Below are positions 40,897 through 50,274 of a DNA stretch of 64,000 bases, piece after piece; position 1 is the stretch's first letter; each line of letters begins with the position of its first letter. Source of the stretch: Dictyobacter kobayashii (GTDB lineage: Bacteria > Chloroflexota > Ktedonobacteria > Ktedonobacterales > Ktedonobacteraceae). Under the pieces are notes generated by a model. That model saw nothing but the letters and a program-made list of their open reading frames with translations, made no database searches and was not told the DNA's origin. The DNA lies in the NCBI RefSeq assembly GCF_003967555.1, contig NZ_BIFS01000002.1:1736001-1800000 (forward strand), written 5' to 3'. Position numbers and translations under genes: made by a program.

Positions 40897-41433
40897 ATGG
40901 TTCCTCCATATTTCTCAAAATGATGTTAATTATTGTTGTACACGTCTGTCCGATTGAGTGAGATGCAAAAAACGCTTATCGTAGCAGAAAATAATGTTTT
41001 TTTTGCGGCCTTCATGGATATTTTGACAGTTTAATACAGGAATTTTATGTAAAAAATGAGGATATAGAAAATGGAATTGTGTTGCCAGAGATTGTATGAT
41101 GTGGATGTGGAGTTAGAAAATACTTATTTGTGTAAGATCACAGAAATGTGTTATAAAAAGTGATTCAAGCTATATTGTTTAAATAGAGAGGCTCCAGTAT
41201 GTATATCTGAGTTTCTCCATCCTTCCGAGAGAAGGACGGAGAGCCCGCAAATGCTATGGTTCTTTTGGGTGATAAATGCATATTTCTTTTGTTTCTGACT
41301 CACCATAGATTAAAGTATATTGTACGTGTTTTTCCATTGCCATAAAGAACAGCTTATCTCTTTGATCTAATGGATGGATGTCATCGAACATTTCACTGTA
41401 CATTGAATGTAAGAAAAAGAAAGGTTTTGCATC
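40897..41433. other. Intergenic gap, AT-rich, one hairpin
   Basis: Divergent gene starts flank about 535 bases of AT-rich sequence. At 41217-41243 is a hairpin CTCCATCCTTC / GAAGGACGGAG (one mismatch) that resembles the terminal hairpin of the family C repeat at 27657-27685. Nothing else is recognisable. Confidence 0.5.
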
Positions 41434-42192
41434 ATGGTCTATCGTGAGGATGACTCATACTATCTTTCATCATTGAACGATGGTACTATGATGGATATTG
41501 CTATGCCAGGGGTAAAAGAAGATACTGATAGTGCTATCGTGCACAGTATGCAAGGCGCTCTCTATTATTACTTGCATGTCTATCGTGACGCTATTGATGA
41601 ATTCACTTCTGCGATAGAGATATATATGCAGCGTCCAGAAGAGCAAGATAAACTGATCGATTTATATCGACAGCGAGCTGAAGCTTATCGTAAACTTGAT
41701 GAGCATGCCAATGTGGTCGCGGATTACACGCACGCATTGAAGTTAGATCCGCAGCGGGCGCATTTTTATTGTAGCCGAGGCGTTGCGTACAAGATGCTTG
41801 AGCAATATGAGCAGGCGCTGGCCGACTATACCACAGCTATGCAGGTAGCCCCTACGCTGGCTGAACCCTACTATTGCCGTGGAATTTTGTATAGCGTGGT
41901 TTTTAAAGAGCCAGAAAAAGCTATCACGGATTATAGTCAGGCCTTAGAGCGGGAACCTGCCTTTGCGCAAGCATATATGAATCGTGGCCATGACTATCTT
42001 TCTTTGCAGTTATACGAACAGGCATTGGCAGATTATAGCCAGGTCATCCATTTGCAGCCTCAACTGGCTGTTGCTTACTATGAGCGAGGGGCCGTATATA
42101 AATCTTTAGGACAACAAGAGCAGGCAGCAGAAGATTATCAACGGGCTCTCGAACTTGATCCCGCGCTAGAAAAGCTGAAGAATTATCTATAG
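41434..42192 (+). CDS. TPR-repeat protein
   Basis: A 252-residue protein with no signal peptide. The N-terminal 35 residues are acidic and unrelated to the rest. At least five tetratricopeptide repeats follow, for example RAHFYCSRGVAYKMLEQYEQ and AVAYYERGAVYKSLGQQEQA, spaced at 34 residues. TPR stacks bind partner proteins; no enzymatic domain is present. GAAAGG lies ten bases before the ATG. The partner is unknown. Confidence 0.85.
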   Translation: MVYREDDSYYLSSLNDGTMMDIAMPGVKEDTDSAIVHSMQGALYYYLHVYRDAIDEFTSAIEIYMQRPEEQDKLIDLYRQRAEAYRKLDEHANVVADYTHALKLDPQRAHFYCSRGVAYKMLEQYEQALADYTTAMQVAPTLAEPYYCRGILYSVVFKEPEKAITDYSQALEREPAFAQAYMNRGHDYLSLQLYEQALADYSQVIHLQPQLAVAYYERGAVYKSLGQQEQAAEDYQRALELDPALEKLKNYL

Positions 42193-42193
42193 G

Positions 42194-42245
42194 ATTGAAG
42201 GGATTGGATCAAATGGTTCAAGCTGCTTGATCCAATCCCTTCAAT
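42194..42245. terminator. Bidirectional hairpin between convergent genes
   Basis: Perfect 19-bp arms around a 14-base loop, starting two bases after the TPR gene stop and ending 23 bases before the pullulanase stop on the other strand. No T run, but its position fits a shared terminator. Confidence 0.65.
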
Positions 42246-42268
42246 GCCGGGCAGGCGTGGCGTTATTG

Positions 42269-44770
42269 CTAGTTTTGATACAGGACCAGGCAAGCGATAC
42301 CAGGAACTTCAATCTGCCCGGTCATTTGTTGTAGACCTTGCTCGCTAATTTGATCCTCTGAGACGGCCAGATTCCAGATGCCCTCAGGCAATGAGAACGA
42401 GACTGCGGCATTGGTAGGATTATAAATGACCAGGATATGCTGCCAACTGTCTTGATTAGCGTGCGGTCCAAGCTGGAACATAACTGTATTCGCTGGACCA
42501 TCCAGGAAGGACAGATGACTATCAATGGCAGCAGTTGTTGTCATGCGGAATGCTGGATGATTCTTGCGTAACTTGATCAGTCCTGCGTAGTATTCAAACA
42601 CATCCTTATATTTGGCCTTACGGGACCAATCGAACTGGTTGACGGCATCACCTGCATTGTAGCTATTATCGTTGCCCTCTTTTGTGCGCAAAAACTCTTC
42701 ACCACCTTGAAAAAATGGTACACCCTGGGAGGTCATCAGGATCGCCTGTACCAACTTATCCATTTTGATGCGCTCGGCTTCGCTGACTTGAGCATTGCTG
42801 GCGCTGATTTTATCCCACAGGGTCAGGTTGTCATGGCTAGAAGCATAATTGATTGTCTCGCTCGGGGCAGCTGTGAAATCATGGACACTTCCCGTTACAG
42901 CTTGTTTAATCTCATCAACTTGATCGCTAGCGCCGGTCGCAAAGCCCTGCATATCATGCGCGAAAACATTTCCAATCAAGGCATTGCGCATATGATCATT
43001 GAAGACTCCAAGGTTGCGATTGCACTGTTGTCCCTTGGTGAACAACTGCTGGCTAGATAGGGCTGAAGAGCCTCCAATCCAGGGTTCTCCATAGATCAAG
43101 AGCCCGGGATGGATCGCATGCAGATCTTTTTCAATTTTTTGCATGGTATCCACACCCAGCAGAGCCATCAGATCAAAGCGGAATCCATCGACATGATATT
43201 CTTTGACCCAATAAACAAGCGAGTCGCGAATAAACTTTTGCACCATTGGGCGTTCGCTGGCGACTTCATTACCACAGCCCGATCCATTAGTGTAGTGTCC
43301 CAGTGCATCAGTGCGATAATAGTATTGGGGCACGATCTTATCGAAGTCGGAATCGCCAGTCGAGAAGGTATGGTTATAAACCACATCCATAACCACGCCG
43401 ATCTGATTGTGATGCACACTTTGAATCATCTGCTTGAACTCACTGATTCTGGCTGGACCATGAGGCGTGGTGGCGTAGGCTCCCTCAGGCACATTGTAGT
43501 TGCGAGGATCATAGCCCCAATTATACTGATCGGGTTTTTGCTCATCAACACTGGCAAACTCGTAGGCAGGCAGTACCTGGATATGGGTAACGCCCAGCTC
43601 TTGTAAGCTCTCCATACCGGTCGATATTTGATCGGGGCTGCTGGTATTATGTTCGGTAAAGGCCAGGAACTTTCCTTTATGTTTCATGCCAGAGTTAAGG
43701 TTAATCGAGAAGTCCCGGACATGCACCTCATAAATGACGGCATCGACTGGATTGGCTAATTTCTGATAGCTATCCGACTCCCAATTGGTTGGCTGTGTTT
43801 TTGCCAGATCTACAATCATGGCCCGAGTCGCATTGACCGCCAGGGCGCGCGCATAGGGGTCCAGCGCGGTCTGCGTTTTTCCTTGCACTGTTACCAGGTA
43901 GAGATAGTACCAGTTTTCCAGGGATTGCTCTACACTGACTTGCCAGGTGCCGTTTTCTGCTTGATGCATGGCTACTTGCTGGCTGATACCACCTGTCTCA
44001 CTCTCAAAAAGGAGCAACTGAACATCAGCGGCGGTCGGAGCCCAGAGGCGGAAGCCGGTGGACTGTGGTGTCAATATATAACCCAGATCATCTCCCGCAT
44101 AGAAAAAGCGCTCTGCATCCAGAATCGAGCGAGGCACGATCGGTGTTTCCGCATAGCCACTCAATTGCAGCTCCAGAGTATGAGAGACATCTGGTATGCT
44201 ATCCAGGGTGATGGCAATTAAATTCGTAGCGGTATCATTCACGGTTGGCAAGGCGACATTAGGATTATTAATGGTGTCGTATATCTCAGCATGCTGCGTG
44301 ATATTGTCATAGGGCACATAAGAGAACGTAACCTCGGTATTATCTTTTGGAACCGTCAAGGTAATATTTTCATAAGGGATGACATCGCTCCAGCCATTGT
44401 TAAAGGCGATCTTATAATGATAGGTTCCGGCTGGCAATAAGGCTGTATATTGATAGAGATTAGGATTTATTTCCTGCAAGCGTGTATGATCGTCGTCAGT
44501 ATTCCAATCGTTGGGGGCGCCCAATAAATGCTGTAGATCTCCTACTATCGTAGCATGAAAGGTATGAGCATTTTTAATCGCTGTGACGCCAATGCGTTGT
44601 CCTGTAGTGACATCGGTAACAGTCACATCCTGGATTGCATATGGAAGAGTAATCCCGACTGAAAGCGCGGCTAACACAGTTGTATCGCCATCTAAAAAGG
44701 CATTAGTTATTGATGCCAGGGTTTCATCTGAGGTCTTCAATGTGGTATCTCTTTTCCTGAGTTTAGACAA
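42269..44770 (-). CDS. pulA: Type I pullulanase (GH13)
   Basis: An 833-residue enzyme. The first 200 residues are beta-rich modules with a CBM-like pattern (LPAGTYHYKIAFNNGWSDVI). A CBM48-type segment (TGFRLWAPTAADVQLLLF) follows, then the GH13 barrel with YNWGYDP (the type I pullulanase mark), DVVYNHTF, nucleophile Asp in VDGFRFDLMALLG, acid/base Glu in IYGEPWIGG and Asp in YASSHDNLTLWDK. It debranches alpha-1,6 links in pullulan, glycogen or starch. No signal peptide, so probably intracellular. No ATG lies near the N-terminus; the frame must start at TTG 44770 or the TTG at 44740, which has AGGAAAAGAGA upstream. Confidence 0.9.
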   Translation of the reverse strand: MSKLRKRDTTLKTSDETLASITNAFLDGDTTVLAALSVGITLPYAIQDVTVTDVTTGQRIGVTAIKNAHTFHATIVGDLQHLLGAPNDWNTDDDHTRLQEINPNLYQYTALLPAGTYHYKIAFNNGWSDVIPYENITLTVPKDNTEVTFSYVPYDNITQHAEIYDTINNPNVALPTVNDTATNLIAITLDSIPDVSHTLELQLSGYAETPIVPRSILDAERFFYAGDDLGYILTPQSTGFRLWAPTAADVQLLLFESETGGISQQVAMHQAENGTWQVSVEQSLENWYYLYLVTVQGKTQTALDPYARALAVNATRAMIVDLAKTQPTNWESDSYQKLANPVDAVIYEVHVRDFSINLNSGMKHKGKFLAFTEHNTSSPDQISTGMESLQELGVTHIQVLPAYEFASVDEQKPDQYNWGYDPRNYNVPEGAYATTPHGPARISEFKQMIQSVHHNQIGVVMDVVYNHTFSTGDSDFDKIVPQYYYRTDALGHYTNGSGCGNEVASERPMVQKFIRDSLVYWVKEYHVDGFRFDLMALLGVDTMQKIEKDLHAIHPGLLIYGEPWIGGSSALSSQQLFTKGQQCNRNLGVFNDHMRNALIGNVFAHDMQGFATGASDQVDEIKQAVTGSVHDFTAAPSETINYASSHDNLTLWDKISASNAQVSEAERIKMDKLVQAILMTSQGVPFFQGGEEFLRTKEGNDNSYNAGDAVNQFDWSRKAKYKDVFEYYAGLIKLRKNHPAFRMTTTAAIDSHLSFLDGPANTVMFQLGPHANQDSWQHILVIYNPTNAAVSFSLPEGIWNLAVSEDQISEQGLQQMTGQIEVPGIACLVLYQN

Positions 44771-44973
44771 GTATCCTGTACAAGCTTGATTATACCTCTA
44801 CTTTTACATCGCTCATAGTCACCGATTTCCAGCCGGTACGGATGTGTATCCGCCCCATAGTTATCTTCTGCTAAGAGAACGATCCGTATGGCCTTTTTTG
44901 CCTCTTCTATTAATGAGTATACTCATGCATAAAAATGCGAGATAACTAGAGTAAAAAAAGATCTCACCAGGTA

Positions 44974-45002
44974 TTGACAAATCGCTGGTCGTGGTTTATT
45001 AT
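44974..45002 (+). promoter_or_regulatory. Sigma70-type promoter of tRNA-Asn
   Basis: TTGACA (44974-44979), a 17-base spacer and TATTAT (44997-45002), 24 bases upstream of the tRNA. A near-consensus promoter in the right place. Confidence 0.85.
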
Positions 45003-45026
45003 ATTTACGTTCAAAGAGCGCAATAT

Positions 45027-45101
45027 TCCTCGATAGCTCAATGGTAGAGCAATCGGCTGTTAACCGATTGGTTATAGGTTCGAATCCTATTCGAGGAGCC
45101 A
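45027..45101 (+). tRNA. tRNA-Asn (anticodon GTT)
   Basis: A 75-base tRNA with acceptor stem TCCTCGA / TCGAGGA, discriminator G and an encoded CCA. D arm AGCTCAATGGTAGAGC, anticodon stem-loop ATCGG-CTGTTAA-CCGAT with GTT at 45059-45061, and T arm ATAGG-TTCGAAT-CCTAT. All arms pair well. Confidence 0.97.
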
Positions 45102-45104
45102 ACA

Positions 45105-45140
45105 ATAAGAGGACCACTACTTTCAGTGGTCCTCTTATTT
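45105..45140 (+). terminator. Terminator of tRNA-Asn
   Basis: Perfect 14-bp arms ATAAGAGGACCACT / AGTGGTCCTCTTAT with a 6-base loop and trailing T, starting four bases after the tRNA. Confidence 0.88.
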
Positions 45141-45163
45141 TGTCTCTTGCCAGCCGGGCACGC

Positions 45164-46389
45164 TTAGCGCGCGCCCTCATCCTGGATACACCAGGCATTG
45201 ATGATCTGTTCTACTTTCTGCTGGCCGCTCAAAAAATGTTCCACCGGAATGCTCTCATTTGGTTGATGGGCCTGTTCCAGCGCGCCTGGGCCGCAGATAT
45301 AAGAGTTAATGCCGAGCTGCTGAAATTGGCCGGCATCTGTCCCATAGGGAGCCCATGTTCAACGGCTTTATCAAAGACGCGGCCGAGTAAGCTACTGAGA
45401 GGGGTATGCATTGGTGATTTCATCGGCGGGGTCGCATGCAGATTCTCAATGGTCACATCACAATCAGGTGAGAATGCACGCATCTTGCTGGCAACTTCAC
45501 GCTCGATGCGCTCCTTTAGCGTACCGATAATTTCCTCTGAGGTCTCGCCAGGAGAGACACGCAAGCTCATCTTCATACGACAGGTATCGGCGATCATATT
45601 GCCAGCCAGGCCACCATTGATGATACCGTAGTTAAAGGCTGAGGGAGGGCATTCGGGGAAGAGCATGATATTTTCTTGCGTGATGCGTTGCTCTAGCTGG
45701 GCATCGATCTCCGAAATAATACGGATCACATCACCCATTTTTTCGATGGCATTCAAGCCCTTCTTAGGCACGCTACTATGGCCGCCTTTCCCACGTACCA
45801 CCAGATCAAAGGTCGCATATCCTTTATGGGCTGGATAAATTTCAAAATCGGTTGGCTCTCCGATCAGCGCTACCTCTGGCATCGGAATGGTTTCCTTAAA
45901 AAACTGCGGCAGAATTTTTACCAGCCTGCCCGAGCCCTGACCCGCCACCTCTTCATCATAGGTAAAAATAAATAGCAAGGGACGTTTAAAGTCCTGTGAT
46001 TGCTGCAGGACCTGTTTGGCAGCCACCAGGGCCTGGGCCATAAAGATCTTCATGTCGGCCGTGCCCCGCCCATAGATACGCTGGCCATCCGTCTGCATCA
46101 CCAGTGGATCTGTTTTCCAGCCAGGCTGGCCATCGAATGGGACAACATCAATATGTCCCGAGATCATTAACCCGCCAGGCTCGCTGGGTCCGAACCACGC
46201 CAGGACTGAAGCCTTTTTGACTCCATCAATGTCATCTATAATAACTTTAACTGTAAAGCCAATCTCTTTTAAATAGTTTTCCAGGTAATGGACTGCTTCC
46301 AGGTTACTATGTGCGCTGACCGTGTCAAAACTAATCAACTGACGAGAAACTTCCCATAACTCGCTGCTTTGAATGTCGTTATTACTCAC
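45164..46389 (-). CDS. argE: ArgE-like M20 metallopeptidase (frameshift near its C-terminus)
   Basis: About 408 residues. Metal ligands and catalytic residues: SGHIDVVPFDG (His, Asp), GRGTADMK (Asp), TYDEEVAGQG (Glu pair), IGEPTDFE. KGGHSSVPKKGLNAIEKM is the dimerisation/substrate loop typical of acetylornithine deacetylase and relatives. It would deacetylate N-acetylornithine for arginine synthesis, but related M20 amidases cannot be excluded. The given frame ends out of register at 45229. One extra base in the CCC run at 45341-45343 restores GLPMGTDAGQFQQLGINSY and a stop at 45164. A GTG start at 46389 (after GGACGGAAG) is likely; 46425 GTG is an alternative. Confidence 0.82.
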
Positions 46390-46888
46390 GTATGTCTTCC
46401 GTCCTTTTAACAATTTACGGACCACGTCCCTTGTAATAGTAACACATAGGTATATACCTGCGAACTGAAACGATCAGCCTGGGGACAGGCTATTCATCAT
46501 CAATATGACACCTATTGTCATATTGGTGTGTTACATTTATGACAGAGTATCTTGCTCCCACTATCATGGGAAGTGTGTCGTTCTCGTACGGATGTGCGCT
46601 GCCGCGCCCGAACCTTTTTGCCTGGGTGGTGTAAACAGTGCGCCCGGCGCACTGTTTACACCACCCAGGCAAAAATCTATATGAGCTTTCGCACCTTTGG
46701 TGCTTAAGAAGTCATCTTAAGTGGTGCAAAATTGCGCCCGGCGCAATTTTGCACCACTTAAAAAAAAACGTGCGGGCGCGCCAGCGGCCGCCCGCACACG
46801 GGCGACACACTTCCCATGCTAATGGGAGGCGGATACATGCTGAGAGAAATAGATATAATATTATGCTTGCCCAGGGAGGAGAAGAGGG
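46390..46888. repeat. Compound family B hairpin island
   Basis: Two perfect palindromes: 46615-46675 (29-bp arms) and 46717-46761 (21-bp arms), both with the centre GCGC-CCG-GCGC. They are flanked outward by the same mini-elements in opposite orientation: TCCCACTATCATGGGA and CGGATGTGCGCTGCCGCGCC on the left (46556-46610), GCGGGCGCGCCAGCGGCCGC and TTCCCATGCTAATGGGAG on the right (46771-46828). The island sits between divergent genes. The unit looks like two inverted copies of a mobile or processed element. Confidence 0.8.
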
Positions 46889-47857
46889 ATGCGTGCAGAT
46901 CGTTTGCTTTCTATTATGTTGCTCTTGCAGGTGCATCGGCGTATGACTGCGCGTGAACTGGCGCAACGCCTGGAGGTCTCTGAACGTACCATTCATCGCG
47001 ATATGGAGGCTTTAAGTTGCGCGGGTATACCAGTGGTCGCCGAGCGTGGTACCGGCGGTGGCTGGAGCTTAATTGAAGAGTATCGTACCAATCTGACTGG
47101 TTTGAATGAGCATGAGATCCAGACCCTTTTTCTGGCTAGACCTTCGCATGTATTAAGTGACCTTGGTCTGCATAAGGCATCTGAGGCGGCCTTGCTTAAA
47201 TTGCTGGCTGCCTTGCCCGCTGTTCGCCGACAGGACGCTGAATATGTAAGCCAGCGTATCCATATCGATACATCTGGCTGGCATAATCGCGAGGAGGCTA
47301 TTCCTGCACTTCCTACCTTGCAGCAAGCTATCTGGCAGGAGCGCAAAATATGTTTCACTTATTTACGCGGAGAGACGCTGGTAGAGCGCGTGGTTGATCC
47401 TCTGGGCCTGGTAGCTAAAGGCAGTACCTGGTACCTGGTAGCTGCTGTTGAAGGGCAACTGCGCAGTTATCGCGTCTCACGTATCCAGAGCGCTCGTATG
47501 CTGGAAGATAGCTACGTGCGCCCGCTTGATTTTGACCTGGCCGCTTACTGGGCACAGTCCTCCAGAGATTTCACCTCTTCTTTACGCTGGTACCTGGCTA
47601 CTATACAAGCGGCCCCGGACGCTGTAGCACGTATTTATGGATCGAGCAGGTTATTTCGCATTGAGCAGATCGATGTTAACGCGAGCACGGGCTGGATCAC
47701 CTTCCAATTGGGCTTCGATACACCCTATGAGGCATGTGCCTATATCATGAGCTTTGGTGACCAGGTAGAAGTGTTAGAGCCAGCCGAATTACGGGCAGAG
47801 ATTACCCAACTGGCTGCTTGTGTGCTGGAGCATTATAGTGGGAAAAATTCTGTCTGA
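46889..47857 (+). CDS. YafY-type HTH/WYL transcriptional regulator
   Basis: A 322-residue protein. Residues 1-60 are a winged helix-turn-helix (MTARELAQRLEVSERTIHRD). Residues 135-225 are a WYL domain (VVDPLGLVAKGSTWYLVAAV, followed by SYRVSRIQSARML), which binds ligands or nucleic acid. The C-terminal part matches the WCX extension. Such regulators often respond to DNA damage or metabolites. GGAGGAGAAGAGGG lies just upstream of the ATG. Confidence 0.9.
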   Translation: MRADRLLSIMLLLQVHRRMTARELAQRLEVSERTIHRDMEALSCAGIPVVAERGTGGGWSLIEEYRTNLTGLNEHEIQTLFLARPSHVLSDLGLHKASEAALLKLLAALPAVRRQDAEYVSQRIHIDTSGWHNREEAIPALPTLQQAIWQERKICFTYLRGETLVERVVDPLGLVAKGSTWYLVAAVEGQLRSYRVSRIQSARMLEDSYVRPLDFDLAAYWAQSSRDFTSSLRWYLATIQAAPDAVARIYGSSRLFRIEQIDVNASTGWITFQLGFDTPYEACAYIMSFGDQVEVLEPAELRAEITQLAACVLEHYSGKNSV

Positions 47858-47900
47858 TAATCAAATAAAAGAAGTATACCATCTTCCAGCCGACCACCTC

Positions 47901-48080
47901 ATACAATTGCCAGCATGCTAAAATTTGTCAATACAACTGTAACTTCTTATATCTAAAGAGGCCAGTATCGATACTCAAATGAAAACACTGCATATTCGTA
48001 TCAGAAAAAAATGAAATCGTCGACATTACAGAAACAGTAAAGATATCCAGCGAGTTAAGAACGAACACTGTACACTGTAT
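47901..48080. repeat. Degraded tandem copy of the yjbQ 5' region
   Basis: 47901-48080 repeats 48081-48260 almost base for base (starting ATACAATTGCCAGCATGCTA) but lacks small pieces in its second half, so it cannot encode the protein. It covers the promoter/ribosome region and the first 35 or so codons. Either a recent tandem duplication has decayed or the assembly has doubled a noisy read end. Confidence 0.85.
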
Positions 48081-48159
48081 ATACAATTGCCAGCATGCTA
48101 AAATTTGGTCAATACAACTGTAACTTCTTATATCTAAAGAGGCCAGTATCGATACTCAA

Positions 48160-48548
48160 ATGAAAACACTGCATATTCGTACTCAGAAAAAGATGAAATC
48201 GTCGACATTACAGAAACAGTAGAAGAGTATATCCAGCGAGTTAAGAACGAAAGCGGGATCTGTACACTTTTTGTAGCTCATACTACCTGTGCCATTACGA
48301 CTGCTGACCTCGATCCTGGTACAGACCTGGATTTTCTCGATGCCTTGAGAGCCATTCTGCCCGATCTCAATTATCGCCATCCACATGATCCTGAGCATGC
48401 ACCAGATCACATTCTGTCTTCTCTAATTGGGCCCTCGCTGGTCATACCGTATGCTAATCGCCGCCTGCTCCTGGGCGTCTGGCAGCGCATCATCCTGGTC
48501 GAGTTGGATGGACCTCGCCAGAGGACCGTGCAAATCTCCTGTTTTTAA
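48160..48548 (+). pseudogene. yjbQ: YjbQ / UPF0047 family gene with a frameshift
   Basis: The gene should start MKTLHIRTQKKDEIVDI at 48160. The AAAAA run at 48187-48191 is one base short; adding one A joins it to DEIVDITETVEEYIQRVKNE and to the conserved parts VAHTTCAITT, HDPEHAPDHILSSLIG and LVELDGPRQRTVQISCF. The family is about 130-140 residues and complements thiamine-phosphate synthesis in some bacteria; its true role is unsettled. Only the 3' half is open as it stands. The missing base may be a sequencing error, given the many like it in this window. Confidence 0.8.
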
Positions 48549-48558
48549 TCACAGCTAA

Positions 48559-48597
48559 AGACAACAGTTATAGGGCCCTTGAGGCCCTTTTGTTGTT
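48559..48597 (+). terminator. Terminator after yjbQ
   Basis: Stem GGGCC / GGCCC extended by ACAACA / TGTTGT with TTTT inside the right side, 12 bases after the stop codon. Confidence 0.65.
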
Positions 48598-48634
48598 TCT
48601 AATAGCTTGTATGAATTGATAGTAAGGAAGCTAA

Positions 48635-49546
48635 ATGAATGAACAGAGTGTGATGGCGTTGGTGGCAGAGGTGCTCGGTAGCGTGCCGCTGGTAGCCAAA
48701 CATATGACCTTTGGACATAGTAGCATCACTTATGATGTTGCACTGCCTGAGCGCCATGTCATAGTACGCACCCATGCCAATCCTGCTGTCTTTGCCTATA
48801 CCGAGCAGAATATCAATGCGCTGGCACAGCTAGGGTTGCCGGTGCCGGAGTTAATTGCCAGCGATTTAACTATGGCGCGTTATCCTTTCGCTTATATGAT
48901 CTTTAAAAAGATCGCGGGACGAGATTTGCGCTATGAGCTTTCCTCTATGACCCATGCTCAGATGACGCAACTGGCGACCCAGATTGTAGCCTTTCAACGC
49001 AAAGTAATAGCCTTACCAGCCGGAAGCGGCTATGGTTATGTGGCACTGGGCGGCCATGGACCTTATCAATCATGGTATCAACTGATCGAGGATACGGTGA
49101 CCAGACCGCTGAGCGTGGTGCGCCAGGGTCCGCTTGGAGAGAAGGTGCCAGATCCATGGCAGAAGATAGCCCGGTTTGAAACGTATCTACGCCACGTTCC
49201 CCCCACTTGTTTTTTAGATGACCTCACGATTAAAAATGTGTTGGTGCAGGATGGAGAGTTGCAAGGTATTGTAGATTTTGACTGCGTCTGTTATGGAGAT
49301 CCTTTATTTACCATTAGTCTAACCCAGACCGGTATTGTCAGTGATGTCGGCGAGCACGGCCTTTTTTATATAGAAGAGCTTTGTCGCTTGTGGAATGTAA
49401 CTGAGCAACAGCGCCAGATTATTAACTTCTATTCAGCCATCCATACCATCGATTTTTTGCAATTTGACTTTGAAGATACCGGTGAGTCCCACACTGGCTG
49501 GATGAACCGAATGCTGCAAGCGCTTCAGCGCTGGCTAGATGTATAG
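48635..49546 (+). CDS. Aminoglycoside phosphotransferase-family kinase
   Basis: A 303-residue APH-fold protein. Catalytic loop TCFLDDLTIKNVLV keeps the catalytic Asp and the Asn, but the His usually at the start of the loop is Leu. The metal-binding segment is GIVDFDCVCYGDPLF. The nucleotide lobe contains RHVIVRTHANP. It is not close to the APH-fold gene at 10422. Substrate unknown; a small-molecule kinase is most likely. GGAAG precedes the ATG. Confidence 0.82.
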   Translation: MNEQSVMALVAEVLGSVPLVAKHMTFGHSSITYDVALPERHVIVRTHANPAVFAYTEQNINALAQLGLPVPELIASDLTMARYPFAYMIFKKIAGRDLRYELSSMTHAQMTQLATQIVAFQRKVIALPAGSGYGYVALGGHGPYQSWYQLIEDTVTRPLSVVRQGPLGEKVPDPWQKIARFETYLRHVPPTCFLDDLTIKNVLVQDGELQGIVDFDCVCYGDPLFTISLTQTGIVSDVGEHGLFYIEELCRLWNVTEQQRQIINFYSAIHTIDFLQFDFEDTGESHTGWMNRMLQALQRWLDV

Positions 49547-50010
49547 CAGCGACCTCAGAATATCCCCAACCATTACAGTTTATTTATTTGCCGCCTCGAG
49601 GCGGCAAATAAATAAACTGTAACCCCCATCACCAGAGACAATAGTTCCTATTTTTTGTGTTTTATTATAAGATAGTAGTAAAATTGTTTTATTGGATATG
49701 AAGATCTCCATAGCGTTTTATATACCAGGCAAGATAGTATTTTGTTTGCCAGCTACATGCTACCAGGGCTTTTTACTGTTCGTCCAGGGATCACGAGCAA
49801 GCGATACGATGTCCATTCTTTCAGGGGTGGAGTGTGTTTGTGCCACAAGCGCCAAAGAGGAAAATAAAAAAGCCCTGACATGCTACATCCAAATATTGAT
49901 GATTTTGGAAAAGTATGATATTTTCAGAAGTTAAAGCGTATATAAAATGGCTAGCCTATAGCCATTTGCCTGACCAGTTATTTCTCCATCAAAAGTAGGA
50001 ATCGAGTCAT
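49547..50010. repeat. Intergenic palindrome and family A repeat copy
   Basis: 49573-49622 is a perfect 25-bp-arm palindrome centred on CCTC/GAGG. 49757-49890 is a family A repeat: it starts TACCAGGGCTTTTT, contains CACGAGCAAGCGATACGATG and GTGGAGTGTGTTTGTG, and ends AAAAAAGCCCTGACATG. The outer parts CAGGGCTTTTT and AAAAAGCCCTG are terminal inverted repeats. This copy lacks the central palindrome of the copies at 7734 and 57836. Confidence 0.7.
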
Positions 50011-50270
50011 GAACCACCCGCTTAAAAGCGGGGGCTTGCAAACGGACGAAAGGATGTTTGCAAGCCGGACATGACCAGACTCAGGCTTGAAATACAGCCT
50101 ACGTTAGGAGCGAAATGAGGTACGTTGGAATGCGAGGCCAGTTCCAACCTCTACGGCGGATAATTAAACAGAGGTAGATGGTTAACTCAGTGTTGTCCGC
50201 GTCAAACCGCTCTATAACATTGTCGAGGCCATATTCACCCTGGAAACAGGAGGCTCTCAAAGGAGCAAGC
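50011..50270 (+). ncRNA. omega-RNA-like leader of IscB
   Basis: The 260 bases upstream of iscB are non-coding and highly structured: hairpin 50017-50032 (CCCGCTT/AAGCGGG), a perfect 11-bp stem 50033-50043 with 50056-50066 (GGCTTGCAAAC / GTTTGCAAGCC), AGGCT/AGCCT at about 50085-50102, and GTTGGAA/TTCCAAC at about 50128-50152. IscB proteins use an RNA encoded just upstream, with the guide at its 5' end. By analogy the guide would be the bases immediately before about 50011. The exact RNA ends are not visible. Confidence 0.7.
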
Positions 50271-50274
50271 AATC

